From Magnetospirillum sp. SS-4 (GTDB taxonomy: Bacteria > Pseudomonadota > Alphaproteobacteria > Rhodospirillales > Magnetospirillaceae), in NCBI RefSeq assembly GCF_902729425.1, contig NZ_CACVCH010000001.1, positions 193,501 through 257,500 on the forward strand: a stretch of DNA of 64,000 nt, read 5' to 3'. Below are positions 8,198-18,644 of this stretch, piece by piece (the stretch's first letter is position 1; every line of letters starts with the position of its first letter). The notes beneath the pieces are model-generated. The model did not search any database, had not been told where the DNA came from, and saw only the letters and a program-made list of their open reading frames with translations. Position numbers and translations under genes: made by a program.

Positions 8198-9982
8198 CTA
8201 GTACACGCGCTTTTGCGGCTTGATGTACTCGACCTCGTCGGTGAGCGTGTAGGTGTGGACCGGACGGTAGTCCAGCCTCACCTTGCCGTTCTCGACCCAG
8301 GCCAGGGAATGCTTCTGCCAGTTGACGTCGTCGCGATCGGGGAAGTCCTCGTGCGCGTGGGCGCCACGGCTTTCCTTGCGGGCCTCGGCCGACACGATGG
8401 TGGCCAGCGCGCAATCCATCAGGTTCTCCAGCTCCAGCGCCTCGGCCAGATCGGAGTTCCACACGGTGGAGCGGTCGTTGATCTTGATCTGCGGCAGGGT
8501 GGAGGCCACCTGATCCATCTTGGCGCAGCCCTCGGCCAGCGACTTTGACGTGCGGAACACCGCCGCGTCCATCTGCATGGTCTTTTGCATGCCCAGACGG
8601 ATTTCGCTGGTGTGCATCGAGCCCGAGGCGTTGCGCAGCCGGTCGAAGCGCGACACCGCGAAGTCGCCGCCGTCCTTGGGCAGCGGCTTGTGCGGCGTGC
8701 CGGGCTTCATCACCTCGGCGGCGCGCAGCGCGGCGGCGCGGCCGAACACCACGATGTCCAGCAGCGAGTTGGTGCCGAGCCGGTTGGCGCCGTGCACCGA
8801 CACGCAGGCCGCCTCGCCGATGGCCATCAGGCCGGGCACGGTGGCGTCGGGATTGTCCTTGGTCGGACGCAGCACCTCGCCATGCACATTGGTGGGAATG
8901 CCGCCCATGTTGTAGTGCACGGTCGGCAGCACCGGCGCCGGCGCCTTGGTCACGTCGACGCCGGTGAAGATCTTGGCGGTCTCGGTGATGCCGGGCAGGC
9001 GCAGTTCCAGGGTCTCGGCCCCCAGATGCTCCAGATGCAGGAAGATGTGGTCGTTTTCCTTGCCGACGCCGCGCCCTTCGCGGATTTCCATGGTCATGGC
9101 GCGCGACACCACGTCGCGCGACGCCAGATCCTTGGCGGTGGGGGCGTAACGCTCCATGAAGCGCTCGCCGGCCGAGTTGGTGAGATAGCCGCCCTCGCCG
9201 CGGGCGCCCTCGGTGATCAGGCAGCCCGAGCCGTACATGCCGGTGGGATGGAACTGCACGAATTCCATGTCCTGGACCGGCAGGCCGGCGCGGGTCACCA
9301 TGCCGTGGCCGTCGCCGGTGCAGGTGTGGGCCGAGGTGCACGAGAAGAAGGCGCGGCCATAGCCGCCCGAGGCCAGCACCACCTGATGGGCGCGGAAGCG
9401 GTGGAGCGTGCCGTCGTCCAGGTTCCAGGCCATGACGCCCCGGCAGGAGCCGTCGGCATCCATGATCAGGTCAAGGGCGAAGTACTCGATGAAGAACTCG
9501 CACTCGTGCCTCAGGCACTGGGAATACAGCGTGTGCAGGATGGCATGCCCGGTGCGGTCGGCGGCGGCGCAGGCGCGCTGCACCGGCTTCTCGCCGTAAT
9601 TGGACATGTGGCCGCCGAACGGGCGCTGGTAGATCTTGCCCTCGGGCGTGCGCGAGAACGGAACGCCGAAATGCTCCAGCTCGTGCACCGCCGGCACCGC
9701 CTCGCGGCACATGTATTCGATGGCGTCCTGGTCGCCCAGCCAGTCCGACCCCTTGACGGTGTCGTACATGTGCCACTTCCAGTTATCCTCGGCCATGTTG
9801 CCGAGCGAGGCGCCGATGCCGCCTTGCGCGGCGACGGTGTGGCTGCGGGTGGGGAACACCTTGGTGATGCAGGCGGTCTTGAACCCCGCCTGCCCCATGC
9901 CCATGGTGGCGCGAAGGCCGGCGCCACCGGCGCCGACGACCACCACGTCGTAGGTGTGGTCGATGATCTTGTAGGCGGCCAT
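8198..9982 (-). CDS. sdhA: Succinate dehydrogenase flavoprotein subunit
   Basis: A 594-residue catalytic subunit that oxidises succinate to fumarate in the TCA cycle. The N-terminal dinucleotide fold is [10 protein letters not shown] (14-23), the covalent FAD histidine is H48 in [10 protein letters not shown], the substrate motif HPTG is at 245-248, and the active-site loop ARGEGG is at about 260-265. Size is standard. It begins four bases after the sdhD stop and is followed by sdhB, so the operon is intact. Confidence 0.97.
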   Translation of the reverse strand: MAAYKIIDHTYDVVVVGAGGAGLRATMGMGQAGFKTACITKVFPTRSHTVAAQGGIGASLGNMAEDNWKWHMYDTVKGSDWLGDQDAIEYMCREAVPAVHELEHFGVPFSRTPEGKIYQRPFGGHMSNYGEKPVQRACAAADRTGHAILHTLYSQCLRHECEFFIEYFALDLIMDADGSCRGVMAWNLDDGTLHRFRAHQVVLASGGYGRAFFSCTSAHTCTGDGHGMVTRAGLPVQDMEFVQFHPTGMYGSGCLITEGARGEGGYLTNSAGERFMERYAPTAKDLASRDVVSRAMTMEIREGRGVGKENDHIFLHLEHLGAETLELRLPGITETAKIFTGVDVTKAPAPVLPTVHYNMGGIPTNVHGEVLRPTKDNPDATVPGLMAIGEAACVSVHGANRLGTNSLLDIVVFGRAAALRAAEVMKPGTPHKPLPKDGGDFAVSRFDRLRNASGSMHTSEIRLGMQKTMQMDAAVFRTSKSLAEGCAKMDQVASTLPQIKINDRSTVWNSDLAEALELENLMDCALATIVSAEARKESRGAHAHEDFPDRDDVNWQKHSLAWVENGKVRLDYRPVHTYTLTDEVEYIKPQKRVY

Positions 9983-9986
9983 GGCG

Positions 9987-10367
9987 TCAGACTCCGACAG
10001 CGACTTTCAGGATCGACACCGTCATGAAGACGGCGAGGAAGGCGGCGGCAAGCTTCATCGCGATCAGCGAGACCAGCTTCCTGGCCTCGCAATGGACGTA
10101 GTCCTCGATCACGACCTGAAGCCCGAGATGGGCGTGGTACATCACCGACAGCACGGTGAGCAGCAGCAGGCTGGCATTGCCCGGCTTGCTCATCCAGCCC
10201 TTGAAGGTGGCGTAATCGGCCCCGGCGAGACCGATCACCGCGACGACGAACCACAGCGACAGGGGCACCAGGATGACGGCGGAGACGCGCTGCGCCCAGA
10301 AATGCCCGGCGCCCTCCTTGGCGGAACCCAGGCCGCGGGCGCGGCCGAGAGCGGATTTGAGGCTCAT
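9987..10367 (-). CDS. sdhD: Succinate dehydrogenase membrane anchor subunit
   Basis: A 126-residue hydrophobic subunit with three predicted transmembrane helices (about 28-48, 60-82 and 100-122). It anchors SdhAB to the inner membrane and contributes to the haem b/quinone site; candidate His/Tyr ligands lie in [19 protein letters not shown]-terminal [21 protein letters not shown] is typical for alphaproteobacterial SdhD. It is 18 bases downstream of sdhC. Confidence 0.93.
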   Translation of the reverse strand: MSLKSALGRARGLGSAKEGAGHFWAQRVSAVILVPLSLWFVVAVIGLAGADYATFKGWMSKPGNASLLLLTVLSVMYHAHLGLQVVIEDYVHCEARKLVSLIAMKLAAAFLAVFMTVSILKVAVGV

Positions 10368-10385
10368 GGTCTACTGCCCCCTTGT

Positions 10386-10760
10386 TTAAGCGATGATCCA
10401 GGCGAGCAGCGTCAGCACTGCCGCGCTGGCCACGACGATGCGGCCGGACTTGTCGGCCTCGGCGATGCCGTAGCCCTTGCCCATGTCCCAGAACAGGTGA
10501 CGGACGCCGTTGCACAGATGATAGAACAGCGCCGCCGTCCAGCCGAACAGCACCAGCCTGCCGACCACCGAGCCCAGCACCCGGCTGGCCTGTTCGTAGG
10601 CATCGGGGCCATAGGCGGCCGAGGCCAGCCAGTAGGCGAGCACGGCCGTGCCAACCGCCAGCGCCACGCCGGTGGCGCGATGCGTGATGGACAGCACCGC
10701 GGTGAACGGCATCTTGTAGATCTGGATGTGCGGGGAAAGCGGCCGGTTGCGCGTTGACAT
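10386..10760 (-). CDS. sdhC: Succinate dehydrogenase cytochrome b556 subunit
   Basis: A 124-residue membrane subunit with three helices. The family signatures are RPLSPHIQIY at 6-15, SITHRATG at 25-32, and HLCNGVRHLFWD from 81, where H81 is the expected haem b ligand. First gene of sdhCDAB, with a plausible promoter about 70-100 bases upstream. Confidence 0.95.
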   Translation of the reverse strand: MSTRNRPLSPHIQIYKMPFTAVLSITHRATGVALAVGTAVLAYWLASAAYGPDAYEQASRVLGSVVGRLVLFGWTAALFYHLCNGVRHLFWDMGKGYGIAEADKSGRIVVASAAVLTLLAWIIA

Positions 10761-10828
10761 GGCGGTAAGCCCCTGAAATGCGGACGACGAAGGCCTCGTT
10801 GTGGCCTTTTATGCGGCGATGCGGCAAG

Positions 10829-10857
10829 TGTTTATCCCCTCGCGCCCTCCGAGTCAA
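10829..10857 (-). promoter_or_regulatory. Predicted sdhC promoter
   Basis: On the minus strand, TTGACT (10857-10852) and TAAACA (10834-10829) are 17 bases apart, about 70 bases before the sdhC start. The -35 box is strong and the -10 weak. Confidence 0.4.
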
Positions 10858-10964
10858 CGATGGCAAACCACACTTTCCGGCGGGACGACCTACCCGGACG
10901 AGGGTGGGAGAAGGCCGGGCTTCCGGCCCGGGGCAGGAAAGTTGACCCATCCGGCTTTGAACCC

Positions 10965-10992
10965 TTGACTCCGGCGGAGGGATCAGTATGGT
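10965..10992 (+). promoter_or_regulatory. Predicted rpmG promoter
   Basis: TTGACT (10965-10970) and TATGGT (10987-10992) with a 16-base spacer, about 46 bases before the rpmG start. Both boxes resemble housekeeping-sigma promoters of alphaproteobacteria. Confidence 0.5.
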
Positions 10993-11038
10993 GCGCCCCC
11001 TGAGTTTCGATCTCCAACGCCTTTCGGGATTTTTCGTC

Positions 11039-11206
11039 ATGGCCAAGCCAGCCACCATCCTCATCAAGCTCCTGAGCTCCGCCGGCACGGGCTTCTTCTA
11101 CGTGGCGAAGAAGAACCCCCGCAAGACGACCGAAAAGCTGGAGTTCCGCAAGTACGATCCGGTCGTGCGCAAGCATGTCCAGTTCAAGGAAACCAAGATC
11201 AAGTAG
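11039..11206 (+). CDS. rpmG: 50S ribosomal protein L33
   Basis: A 55-residue protein of the L33 family, part of the large ribosomal subunit near the E site. The sequence [20 protein letters not shown] and the C-terminal [18 protein letters not shown] are diagnostic. The version lacks the zinc-binding cysteine pairs seen in some L33 proteins, as is normal for alphaproteobacteria. The ATG at 11039 is chosen over an in-frame GTG/ATG upstream because the family begins there. Monocistronic, with its own promoter and terminator. Confidence 0.97.
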   Translation: MAKPATILIKLLSSAGTGFFYVAKKNPRKTTEKLEFRKYDPVVRKHVQFKETKIK

Positions 11207-11255
11207 CCGGCGCGCGGCGAACGCCGCGCCGGACGCTTCGGCCTGGTATCACAAG

Positions 11256-11280
11256 GGGCGCCCGCCGGGGCGCCCTTTTT
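11256..11280 (+). terminator. Intrinsic terminator after rpmG
   Basis: Two copies of the self-complementary octamer GGGCGCCC (11256-11263 and 11268-11275) with a GCCG loop, followed by TTTTT. Confidence 0.9.
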
Positions 11281-11302
11281 ACGTCGCCGGAGCCGTTCGG
11301 GA

Positions 11303-12328
11303 TCAGAACAGTTCGGGGTCGTCGCCGGAACGCTCCTCGTCGGTCAAGTGGCCGTCTCCGACAAGCCGCTCGAACGAACGGACCTGATCGCGGCCGTTGG
11401 CCTTGGCGAAGTAAAGGGCGCGGTCGGCCCTGCCGATGACCACCGAGGGCAGGTCCTCCGGCAAGATGCGAACGAAGCCGATGCTCACCGTCACCTTGCC
11501 GACCTGGGGAAAGGCAAAGCCGGCGACAATGGAGCGGAAGCGCTCGAACACCGCGCCGGCCCCGTCATAGGTCGTCGGCGACAGCATCACCACGAATTCC
11601 TCACCGCCGAAGCGGAACAGCAGGTCCTCGACGCGAAAGGCCTTGCGCATCAACGCCGCCAGCAGCAGCAGGACCTCGTCGCCGAAGACATGGCCGAAGC
11701 TGTCGTTGACCCGCTTGAAGTGGTCGATATCGATGATGCCCAGCCAGTGATGCTCGCCATCGAGATGGGCGGCGCGCCGGTCGCCGTGGAACGGAACCGC
11801 CAGATGGCGGGAACTGGCGACGATGCGGCTGAAATTCTCGTCGAAGGTCTTGCGGTTCCGCAACCCGGTCAGGGTGTCGCGGGCGGCGTCGCGCAGAATG
11901 GCGAGATAGTTCCGGTAGATGGCGGCGAAGCCCTCGATCAGCCCGACCTGTTCGACCTTGCCGGCGGAGGTCAGGGTCACCAGGAAGGCGCCGACATCGC
12001 CGTGATCATCGGTGATGGCCAGGGCGCGGCGCACGCCGCCACCGGCCAGGACATGAAACCGGGACGCGCCGACGGCCAGGGCTTCCCGCAACAGCGGATC
12101 GTCCCCGGTCTCGTCCATGGACTCAAGAGCCGGACGGCCGGCCACCGCCACGTAGTCGACAAGAATGCCGCCGCCGGAGAGGCCCGGACGACAGATGCCG
12201 CAGAACTCCAGCCCCGCCAGATGGGTCAGGGTCTTGACCAGACTCTCTTCCAGATGCTGCTGGCTGCGTTGCTCGGTGACCCGAACCACCGACGACAGCA
12301 CCGATTCCAGGGTAATGCTTTCGTCCAC
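11303..12328 (-). CDS. Diguanylate cyclase (GGDEF domain)
   Basis: A protein of about 341 residues that should make cyclic di-GMP from GTP. The N-terminal 150 residues look like a degenerate sensory (GAF-like) domain with no membrane segment. The cyclase domain starts at DTLTGLRNR (about 151-159); the active site is GGEEF (241-245), and an inhibitory-site RxxD (RVED, 232-235) lies five residues before it, so product feedback is expected. The start is uncertain: a GTG at 12328 with GGGG upstream is preferred; a TTG at 12385, abutting the stop of the kinase gene, would add 19 residues. Last gene of a minus-strand signalling run. Confidence 0.88.
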   Translation of the reverse strand: MDESITLESVLSSVVRVTEQRSQQHLEESLVKTLTHLAGLEFCGICRPGLSGGGILVDYVAVAGRPALESMDETGDDPLLREALAVGASRFHVLAGGGVRRALAITDDHGDVGAFLVTLTSAGKVEQVGLIEGFAAIYRNYLAILRDAARDTLTGLRNRKTFDENFSRIVASSRHLAVPFHGDRRAAHLDGEHHWLGIIDIDHFKRVNDSFGHVFGDEVLLLLAALMRKAFRVEDLLFRFGGEEFVVMLSPTTYDGAGAVFERFRSIVAGFAFPQVGKVTVSIGFVRILPEDLPSVVIGRADRALYFAKANGRDQVRSFERLVGDGHLTDEERSGDDPELF

Positions 12329-12385
12329 GTCAGCCCCGATCCTTACCGCAGCCTGGATATGGCCGATTGGCAGGGCCGGAGTCAA

Positions 12386-14128
12386 TCACGGCGAGTCCGG
12401 GGCAACGGCGCGGAGCGGCAGGGTCACCGTGACCGTCGTCCCCCGCCCCTTGACGCTGGCCAGTTCCAGCCTGCCGCCATGCAATTCGGCCAGCCGCCTG
12501 GACAGCGGCAGGCCGAGGCCGGTTCCGGCCTCGGCCCGCGCCACGTCCGAGACCACCTGGCCGAACGGCGTCATCGCCGTCTCCATCTCGGCGCCGGTCA
12601 TGCCGATGCCGGTGTCTTCCACCGTCAGCACCATGAAATCGCCGTCGCGATGGCCGGAAATCGAGATGGCGCCGCCCTCTGGGGTGAACTTGACGGCGTT
12701 GGACAGCAGGTTCAGAACGATCTGGCGCAGCCGCCGGGGGTCGGCGACAAGGTCAAGGCCATCGGGCAGGGCGGCCGACAGGACCACCCCCTTGGACTCG
12801 GCCTTCGGTTGCAGCAGCAGCACGCATTCGACGACCAGCCGATGAAGATCGACCGGTTCGAGGTGCAGTTCGGCCTTGCCCACCTCGATCTTCGACAGAT
12901 CGAGAATATCGTTGATCAGTCCCAGCAGATGCCGGCCCGAAGTCTGGACATGGCCGAGATAGTCGTGGCAGCGCTCGCGGCAGGAATGATCGGGAAAGCC
13001 GGTGAGCAGGGCGTCGGAAAAGCCCAGGATGGCGTTCAGCGGCGTGCGCAGTTCGTGGCTCATGTTGGCGAGAAAGGCCGACTTGGCCTGATTGGCGCCA
13101 TCGGCCGCGATTCGGGCCGCCGCCAGTTCCGCCACCGTCCGGTCGACCCGGACCAGCTGGCGCAGCAATCCACGGGTCAGCGCCAGGATGACCAGGGTCA
13201 CAACGGCGGCGGCGGACGCCAGGGTTGCCGCCTGAAACCGCCAGTCGGTCAGGATTTCGTCGACGTCGCGGCTGACCACCGCCATGACGGGAGAGGAGCC
13301 GCCGCGATTGGCGCTGAACAGCCGCATCCTGCCGTCCAGCGGCGAGACGATGCTGCCGCCGTGGCTCTGGACGTTGCGGGCGGCCTGGAAGGAAGGCAGG
13401 TCGGCGATGGAGCGCCCGACGAAACGGTCGTGATCGGGCGATCGCGTCAGGATGATGCCGTTTCCATCCACCAGCAGCGCCGAATCGGTTGGATTGGGGG
13501 TGGCGATGGCCACCATGGCGGCCAGATCGGCCAGCGAGACCACGGCGGCGGCCACCCCGGCGAAGGACCCGTCGGAAGCGGTGACGCGGCGGCTGGCCAC
13601 CATGATCCAGGAACCGTCGTTGCGGCTGCGGACCGGCGCGCCGATGAACAGCCCGGCGTCGGACCGGTCCGTGTGGTGGCGGACATAATCGCGGTCGGAC
13701 AGGTCCACTTTCTGATAGGGATCGGACAGGTTGGTGGCGTAGCGGGTATGTCCATCGACCCCGATCACCAGGATCGAGCGGACGATGCCGGCCTCCGCCA
13801 CCTGCCGGTTGAGAAAGGCCAGGACGGCCGGGCGGCTGTCCCGCTCCGTCACCGGGCGGGCGACGACCACCTCGGCGACCCCGGCCAGCATCTTGTCGAT
13901 GGCGCCGAAATTGGAATCGGTCACCGAGGCCAGCAGGCGGCTGGTATTGCTGACCACGCCAGCGGCGACACGAAGCGCCTCGTTGCGCTCGGTCTTGATC
14001 CACGCGGCCGTGCCCAGCAGAAGGATGGTTATGATCAGGGCGGAAAAGGCGATCAGCCGGGACCGGATCGCCGCCGACCCGGCGGGAAGCCGCGGGGCGG
14101 CCGGAGGCGGCGGTGGTGTCGTCATCAT
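12386..14128 (-). CDS. Membrane sensor histidine kinase with Cache-type sensor
   Basis: A 580-residue kinase: a transmembrane helix at about 24-43, a periplasmic double-Cache-like sensor (44-297, with the Cache-typical FIGAPVRSRNDGSWIMVASRR split across 161-181), a second helix at about 300-318, then HisKA with MSHELRTPLN (H358) and a HATPase domain with NLLSNAVKFT, DTGIGM and GTGLGL motifs. No receiver domain and no response regulator gene adjoins it. The gene follows the ParA-like gene by 39 bases and abuts the diguanylate cyclase, suggesting a shared transcript and perhaps a role in controlling the cyclase or an unlinked regulator. Confidence 0.9.
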   Translation of the reverse strand: MMTTPPPPPAAPRLPAGSAAIRSRLIAFSALIITILLLGTAAWIKTERNEALRVAAGVVSNTSRLLASVTDSNFGAIDKMLAGVAEVVVARPVTERDSRPAVLAFLNRQVAEAGIVRSILVIGVDGHTRYATNLSDPYQKVDLSDRDYVRHHTDRSDAGLFIGAPVRSRNDGSWIMVASRRVTASDGSFAGVAAAVVSLADLAAMVAIATPNPTDSALLVDGNGIILTRSPDHDRFVGRSIADLPSFQAARNVQSHGGSIVSPLDGRMRLFSANRGGSSPVMAVVSRDVDEILTDWRFQAATLASAAAVVTLVILALTRGLLRQLVRVDRTVAELAAARIAADGANQAKSAFLANMSHELRTPLNAILGFSDALLTGFPDHSCRERCHDYLGHVQTSGRHLLGLINDILDLSKIEVGKAELHLEPVDLHRLVVECVLLLQPKAESKGVVLSAALPDGLDLVADPRRLRQIVLNLLSNAVKFTPEGGAISISGHRDGDFMVLTVEDTGIGMTGAEMETAMTPFGQVVSDVARAEAGTGLGLPLSRRLAELHGGRLELASVKGRGTTVTVTLPLRAVAPDSP

Positions 14129-14167
14129 GGCGCGGCGTGTCTCGTCGTCATCGGAATGAATGTGGGG

Positions 14168-14788
14168 TCAGCGCGCCAGCATATCCAGCAGCGGCCGCCA
14201 TTCGGCCGCGTAGGACGCGGCGCGGCGGTCACGGGCTTCCAGCACGGACGCCCCTTGCGCCGCCACGCTGGGATAGATCTGGCTGTCGCGCAGCCGGGCG
14301 ACCACCTGGAAGCCCAGTCCCCCGAAAAAGCCGTCGAGATGGTCGCTGGCCCGGGTGCCGGGGCGCAGGCGGTTGCCGATGACGGCGACGGCCCGCTTGT
14401 TCTTGCGCACCGCCTTGACCTTGGCGAGACGCTCGAGGAAATGGGCGGTGGCGTCCTCATCGAAGGCGCCGGGCAGCACCGGCACCACCACGATGTCGCT
14501 GATGTCGATCAGGTCCTCCACATCCTTGTGATGCATGGCGGCCGGCGCGTCGATCACCAGCCGCGCCAGTCCCTTGGCGGGCGAGCCCACGTCCTTGGAC
14601 CAGTCCAGGCCGGCGATGGGCGGCAAGGCGTCCGAACGCCGCCGCAGCCAGTTGAGGCTGGAACGCTGGCGGTCGCAATCGCCGATGGCGGTGGCGAGGC
14701 CGGACCCGGCGAAGAAGGCGGCGATATGGGTCGCCAGCGTGGTCTTGCCGCAACCGCCCTTGATGTTTCCCACCAGCACCGTCAGCAT
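14168..14788 (-). CDS. ParA/MinD-family ATPase
   Basis: A 206-residue deviant-Walker ATPase. The P-loop is KGGCGKTT (10-17), followed by the switch-like DCDRQRSS (usually DCDPQGSS) and LVIDAPA. Such proteins position chromosomes, plasmids or protein complexes using ATP-dependent dimerisation on DNA or membrane. No ParB partner is next to it; instead it lies inside a run of kinases, so it is more likely an orphan positioning ATPase than a partition protein. The ATG at 14788 is preceded by GGGGGAGGA, a good ribosome-binding site. Confidence 0.82.
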   Translation of the reverse strand: MLTVLVGNIKGGCGKTTLATHIAAFFAGSGLATAIGDCDRQRSSLNWLRRRSDALPPIAGLDWSKDVGSPAKGLARLVIDAPAAMHHKDVEDLIDISDIVVVPVLPGAFDEDATAHFLERLAKVKAVRKNKRAVAVIGNRLRPGTRASDHLDGFFGGLGFQVVARLRDSQIYPSVAAQGASVLEARDRRAASYAAEWRPLLDMLAR

Positions 14789-14823
14789 CCGCGTCCTCCC
14801 CCGCCCTTGTCCCGGCGATGCTA

Positions 14824-16149
14824 TCACAGCGGCAGCCTGACGCGAGCCCTTAAGCCTCCCAGTGGGGAATCCTCCAGCAGCACGTCGCCGCCATGGGTGC
14901 GGATGATGTCGCGGGCGATGGTGAGGCCCAGCCCGACGCCGCCGGTGCACAGATTGCGCGACTGTTCCAGGCGGGTGAAGGGCTTGAACACCTCTTCCCG
15001 GCTGTCGGGGGGAATGCCGGGACCATCGTCGTCGATCAGCACCTCGGCCACCTCCTGGCGGCGGCCCACCCGCACCCAGACATGGCCGCCGTAGCGGATG
15101 GCGTTGCCCACCAGATTGCCCAGCGCCCGGGCCATGGCGTCGGGGCGCAGCGGCATGACGATGCCGCCCTCGCTGTGCAGGTCGATGGTGCTGCCCTGGC
15201 GGCGGAAACGCCCCACCACCTCGTCCACCAGGACCGGCAGGTCGGTGGATTGCGGCGCCTCGCTGCCTTCGCCCCTGGCGAAGGCCAGATAGCCCTCGAC
15301 CATGCGTTCCATCTCGGCCACGTCCTCGTCCAGTTCGGCGCGGCCCTCCATGTCGCCCAGGATGGCCAGTTGCAGCTTCATGCGGGTCAGCGGCGTGCGC
15401 AGGTCGTGCGACACTCCGGCCAGCATCTCGGTGCGCTGCTGAATCTGCCGCTGGATGCGGTGGCGCATCAGGTTGAAGGCCTGGGCCGCCTGACGGACCT
15501 CGGTGGCGCCCTCGGGCTTGAAATCGGCCACGTCCAGTCCCTTGCCGAAACGTTCGGCGGCGGCCGCCAGCTTGCGGACGCTGCGCACCTGGTTGCGCAT
15601 GAACACGGTGGCGATGCCGAACATCAGCATGGCGGTGCCCAGCATCCACAGGATGAAGACGGTGGTGGTGGAACTGAACAGCCGCTTCTTGGGAGCGTAG
15701 ACCTCCAGCAGGCCGTCGGACAACTGCACCAGGATCACCACCTCCCGCTCGAAGCGCTCGGCGTCCAGGCGATAGGGGCGCTGGACCCGCTCGTCCATGG
15801 CGTCGGCCATGGCGCGTTCGAGAAAGCTGGCGGGGGGCGCCGGCGGCTGGTTGGGCAGGATGCCGCCCGGAACGAAGCGGATGTCCAGCTCCATCTTGGC
15901 GGCGGCGATGGACAAGATGACGGCGCGGGATTCCGGCGCGGGAAAGGCGCGGGTCATCTCGATCACCGAACCGATGTCACCGGCCATCCCCTTGGCCAGG
16001 CGCCGCGCCACCGTCTCCCAGTGGCTGCCGTAGAACACATAGGCCGACACCAGTTGCAGCACCACCAGCGGCATGACGATGATCAGCAGCGAACGCCCCA
16101 GCAATCCCTGGGGCAACAGCCGCTTCAGCCACAGGCCGGGTCTGGTCAC
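14824..16149 (-). CDS. EnvZ-like sensor histidine kinase
   Basis: A 441-residue kinase of the EnvZ/OmpR type: TM1 about 19-37, a periplasmic region of about 120 residues, TM2 about 160-183, a HAMP domain, HisKA with GVSHDLRTPLTR (H248) and a HATPase domain (GNAIRYGG, DDDGPGIP, GVGLGLTIA). The GTG at 16149 is chosen because it overlaps the stop of the FIST-domain gene (GTGA) and has GGGGGGAG seven bases before it; an ATG at 16182 exists but lacks this. EnvZ-type kinases normally pair with an OmpR-type regulator, which is absent here. Tight coupling to the FIST gene suggests the kinase takes its signal from that protein. Confidence 0.9.
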   Translation of the reverse strand: MTRPGLWLKRLLPQGLLGRSLLIIVMPLVVLQLVSAYVFYGSHWETVARRLAKGMAGDIGSVIEMTRAFPAPESRAVILSIAAAKMELDIRFVPGGILPNQPPAPPASFLERAMADAMDERVQRPYRLDAERFEREVVILVQLSDGLLEVYAPKKRLFSSTTTVFILWMLGTAMLMFGIATVFMRNQVRSVRKLAAAAERFGKGLDVADFKPEGATEVRQAAQAFNLMRHRIQRQIQQRTEMLAGVSHDLRTPLTRMKLQLAILGDMEGRAELDEDVAEMERMVEGYLAFARGEGSEAPQSTDLPVLVDEVVGRFRRQGSTIDLHSEGGIVMPLRPDAMARALGNLVGNAIRYGGHVWVRVGRRQEVAEVLIDDDGPGIPPDSREEVFKPFTRLEQSRNLCTGGVGLGLTIARDIIRTHGGDVLLEDSPLGGLRARVRLPL

Positions 16150-17291
16150 GTCGGAACTCCCCCCGATTTCGGAACACCGCAAGGCTGGCCGGGCAGCAGC
16201 GCCAGCACGCCGGTGAAGCCGTAAAGCCGGTCACGGCTGATCTCGCCGTTGGCGAAGACGCCAATCAGCGGAAAGTCCCCCAGCACCTCGGCCAGCAGGG
16301 CGGCCTCGGCGCCATCGTCGCCGAACATGTGCCGCCCGCGTCCGATACAGGAAACATAGAAGCCCGCGCGAATCGGACGATCGCCCAGACGGTCCTTCAG
16401 GTCGCCCAGCATGCGCCGCAGGTCGGCCTGGGCGGCGTTGGAATCGCGCCTGACGAACATCAGCGGGTCCCCCACTCCCGGCTGGTCGCCGATGGCCAGC
16501 CAGCCGTGGCCGGGATCGACGCCCATCAGCGTCCGCACCTGATAGTCCGGGCAATCGGACCCCGGCACCGGCAGGGCAACGTGGATGTAGCCGGAAATGC
16601 GGCGCAGGTCGCGGGCCAGCAATTCCCCCACGTCCTGCTTCAGAACCTCCAGGGCCGGCTGGCCGTCCAGTTGCATGACGACGCCGTCCCAGGCTTCGGT
16701 GACGGTATGGACCGGTCCCACCGGCGAACAGCCCTGGCTGAGCCCGGTCAGCACGCCCAGCGACACGTCCAGCAGCACGCCGCTGAGCCCCCCGGCCAGC
16801 ACCCGGTCGGCCAGTTGCGCCGGCGGGCCGCCCGCCGACAATAGGCCGCCCACCAGGAACCCGGCCTCGCAGGCCAGGCCGGCCAGCGAATCCGCCACGC
16901 CGGGGTCGCGCGGGTCGCCGTGCACCAACCCGACGCAGTCGGGATGGCGGATGGGCCATTCGCCGGCGTCGCCGCCGAAAACATGAAACGAATCCGGCGG
17001 CAGATGGCCGACCATCACCGCCAGGGCGCCCCCCTTCCGGTCATAGTCGTCGCGATACTCGGCGCCGGCGACGCAGATGCCGGGGGCGATGCCGCCGACC
17101 CAATGCCCGATCCGGGTGGTCTCGCGCAGGAAGGTGAGGATGCTGGACAGATGCGGCGCGAAGGTCTCGGTGACGTACAGAAAGCCCAGATTGGCCCCGG
17201 CCAGCGGCCCCAGGCGATCAAGGCAGCCCTTGGCGGTCAGGCCCCAATGTTCGCCCCGGCCATGGGCGACGACGAAGGGAGGCGAGGTCAT
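16146..17291 (-). CDS. FIST-domain sensory protein (NosP-like)
   Basis: A 381-residue protein with FIST N and FIST C domains. Visible signatures are LGFLYVTE and GGIAPGICVAG in the N half, YQVRTLMGVDP near the middle, and FYVSCIGRGRHMFG plus PLIGVFANGEIS near the C-terminus. FIST proteins are soluble ligand sensors; the NosP subgroup binds haem and nitric oxide and controls partner histidine kinases. Overlap with the downstream kinase by four bases (GTGA) and with the upstream esterase by four bases (ATGA) indicates coupled translation. Whether this member binds haem cannot be read from sequence. Confidence 0.85.
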   Translation of the reverse strand: MTSPPFVVAHGRGEHWGLTAKGCLDRLGPLAGANLGFLYVTETFAPHLSSILTFLRETTRIGHWVGGIAPGICVAGAEYRDDYDRKGGALAVMVGHLPPDSFHVFGGDAGEWPIRHPDCVGLVHGDPRDPGVADSLAGLACEAGFLVGGLLSAGGPPAQLADRVLAGGLSGVLLDVSLGVLTGLSQGCSPVGPVHTVTEAWDGVVMQLDGQPALEVLKQDVGELLARDLRRISGYIHVALPVPGSDCPDYQVRTLMGVDPGHGWLAIGDQPGVGDPLMFVRRDSNAAQADLRRMLGDLKDRLGDRPIRAGFYVSCIGRGRHMFGDDGAEAALLAEVLGDFPLIGVFANGEISRDRLYGFTGVLALLPGQPCGVPKSGGVPT

Positions 17292-17957
17292 GGCGCCCCC
17301 CTCGTCCCCTGCCGGGCGTGGCGGTCCAGCAGGACCCGGACCGAGGGCAGGATGCGCTCGACGATCACATCGACCCCCTTGGCGGTGGGATGCAGTCCGT
17401 CGGGCTGGTTGAGGCGGGCGTCGCCGGCGATGCCGTCCAGGAAAAAGGGATAGAACACCACGTCGTGACGGGCGGCCAAGCCCTCGAACACCGCCTTGTA
17501 CTCGGCCTCGAAGGCGCGGCCGTAATTGGGCGGCGCCAGCATTCCCGCCAGCAGCACCCCGATGCCGTCCCGCTTCAGCCGGGTCAGGATGGCGTCCAGA
17601 TTGGTCCGCGTCACCTTGGGGTCGAGACCGCGCAGCCCGTCATTGGCCCCCAGTTCGACGATGGCAAGGTCTGGGCGTTCCGCCAGCGCCCAGACCAGCC
17701 GCGCCAGCCCGCCGGCGGTGGTGTCGCCCGACACGCCGGCATTGATCACCCGCACGTCGCGCCCTTCCGCCCGCAAGGCCCGTTCCAGCCGCGCCGGAAA
17801 GGCGGCCTCGGCGGCGAGGCCGAAACCGGCGGTCAGCGAATCCCCCAGGGCGAGGATTTTCAGGGGTTGCGCCATGGCGGGACCTCCCATCGCGTTGACA
17901 AGCGCCAAGATGGCGCCATATCCCAGGATCGCCCGGCGAAAGAAAGATCCTGCCCTC

Positions 17958-17959
<2 letters not shown>
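17288..17959 (-). CDS. tesA: Arylesterase/TesA-type SGNH hydrolase
   Basis: A 223-residue secreted SGNH/GDSL esterase (thioesterase I/lysophospholipase L1 family). A signal peptide covers residues 1-30 (RR, hydrophobic core, then AMA before Q31). Block I is LALGDSLTAG with the nucleophile S41, block III is GANDGLRG, and block V is DGLHPTAKG with the catalytic Asp and His. The ATG at 17959 is supported by the signal peptide. It overlaps the start codon of the ABC ATPase gene on the other strand, the head-to-head tesA-ybbA arrangement also found in enterobacteria. Confidence 0.9.

Positions 17960-18640
<681 letters not shown>

Positions 18641-18644
<4 letters not shown>

Noticed and set aside
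11348-15094. A 1248-codon open frame on the plus strand opposite the signalling run
   Set aside because: It is a GC-rich antisense shadow of the kinase, ParA-like and GGDEF genes, with Gln/His/Gly/Ala-rich low-complexity composition and no recognisable domain.
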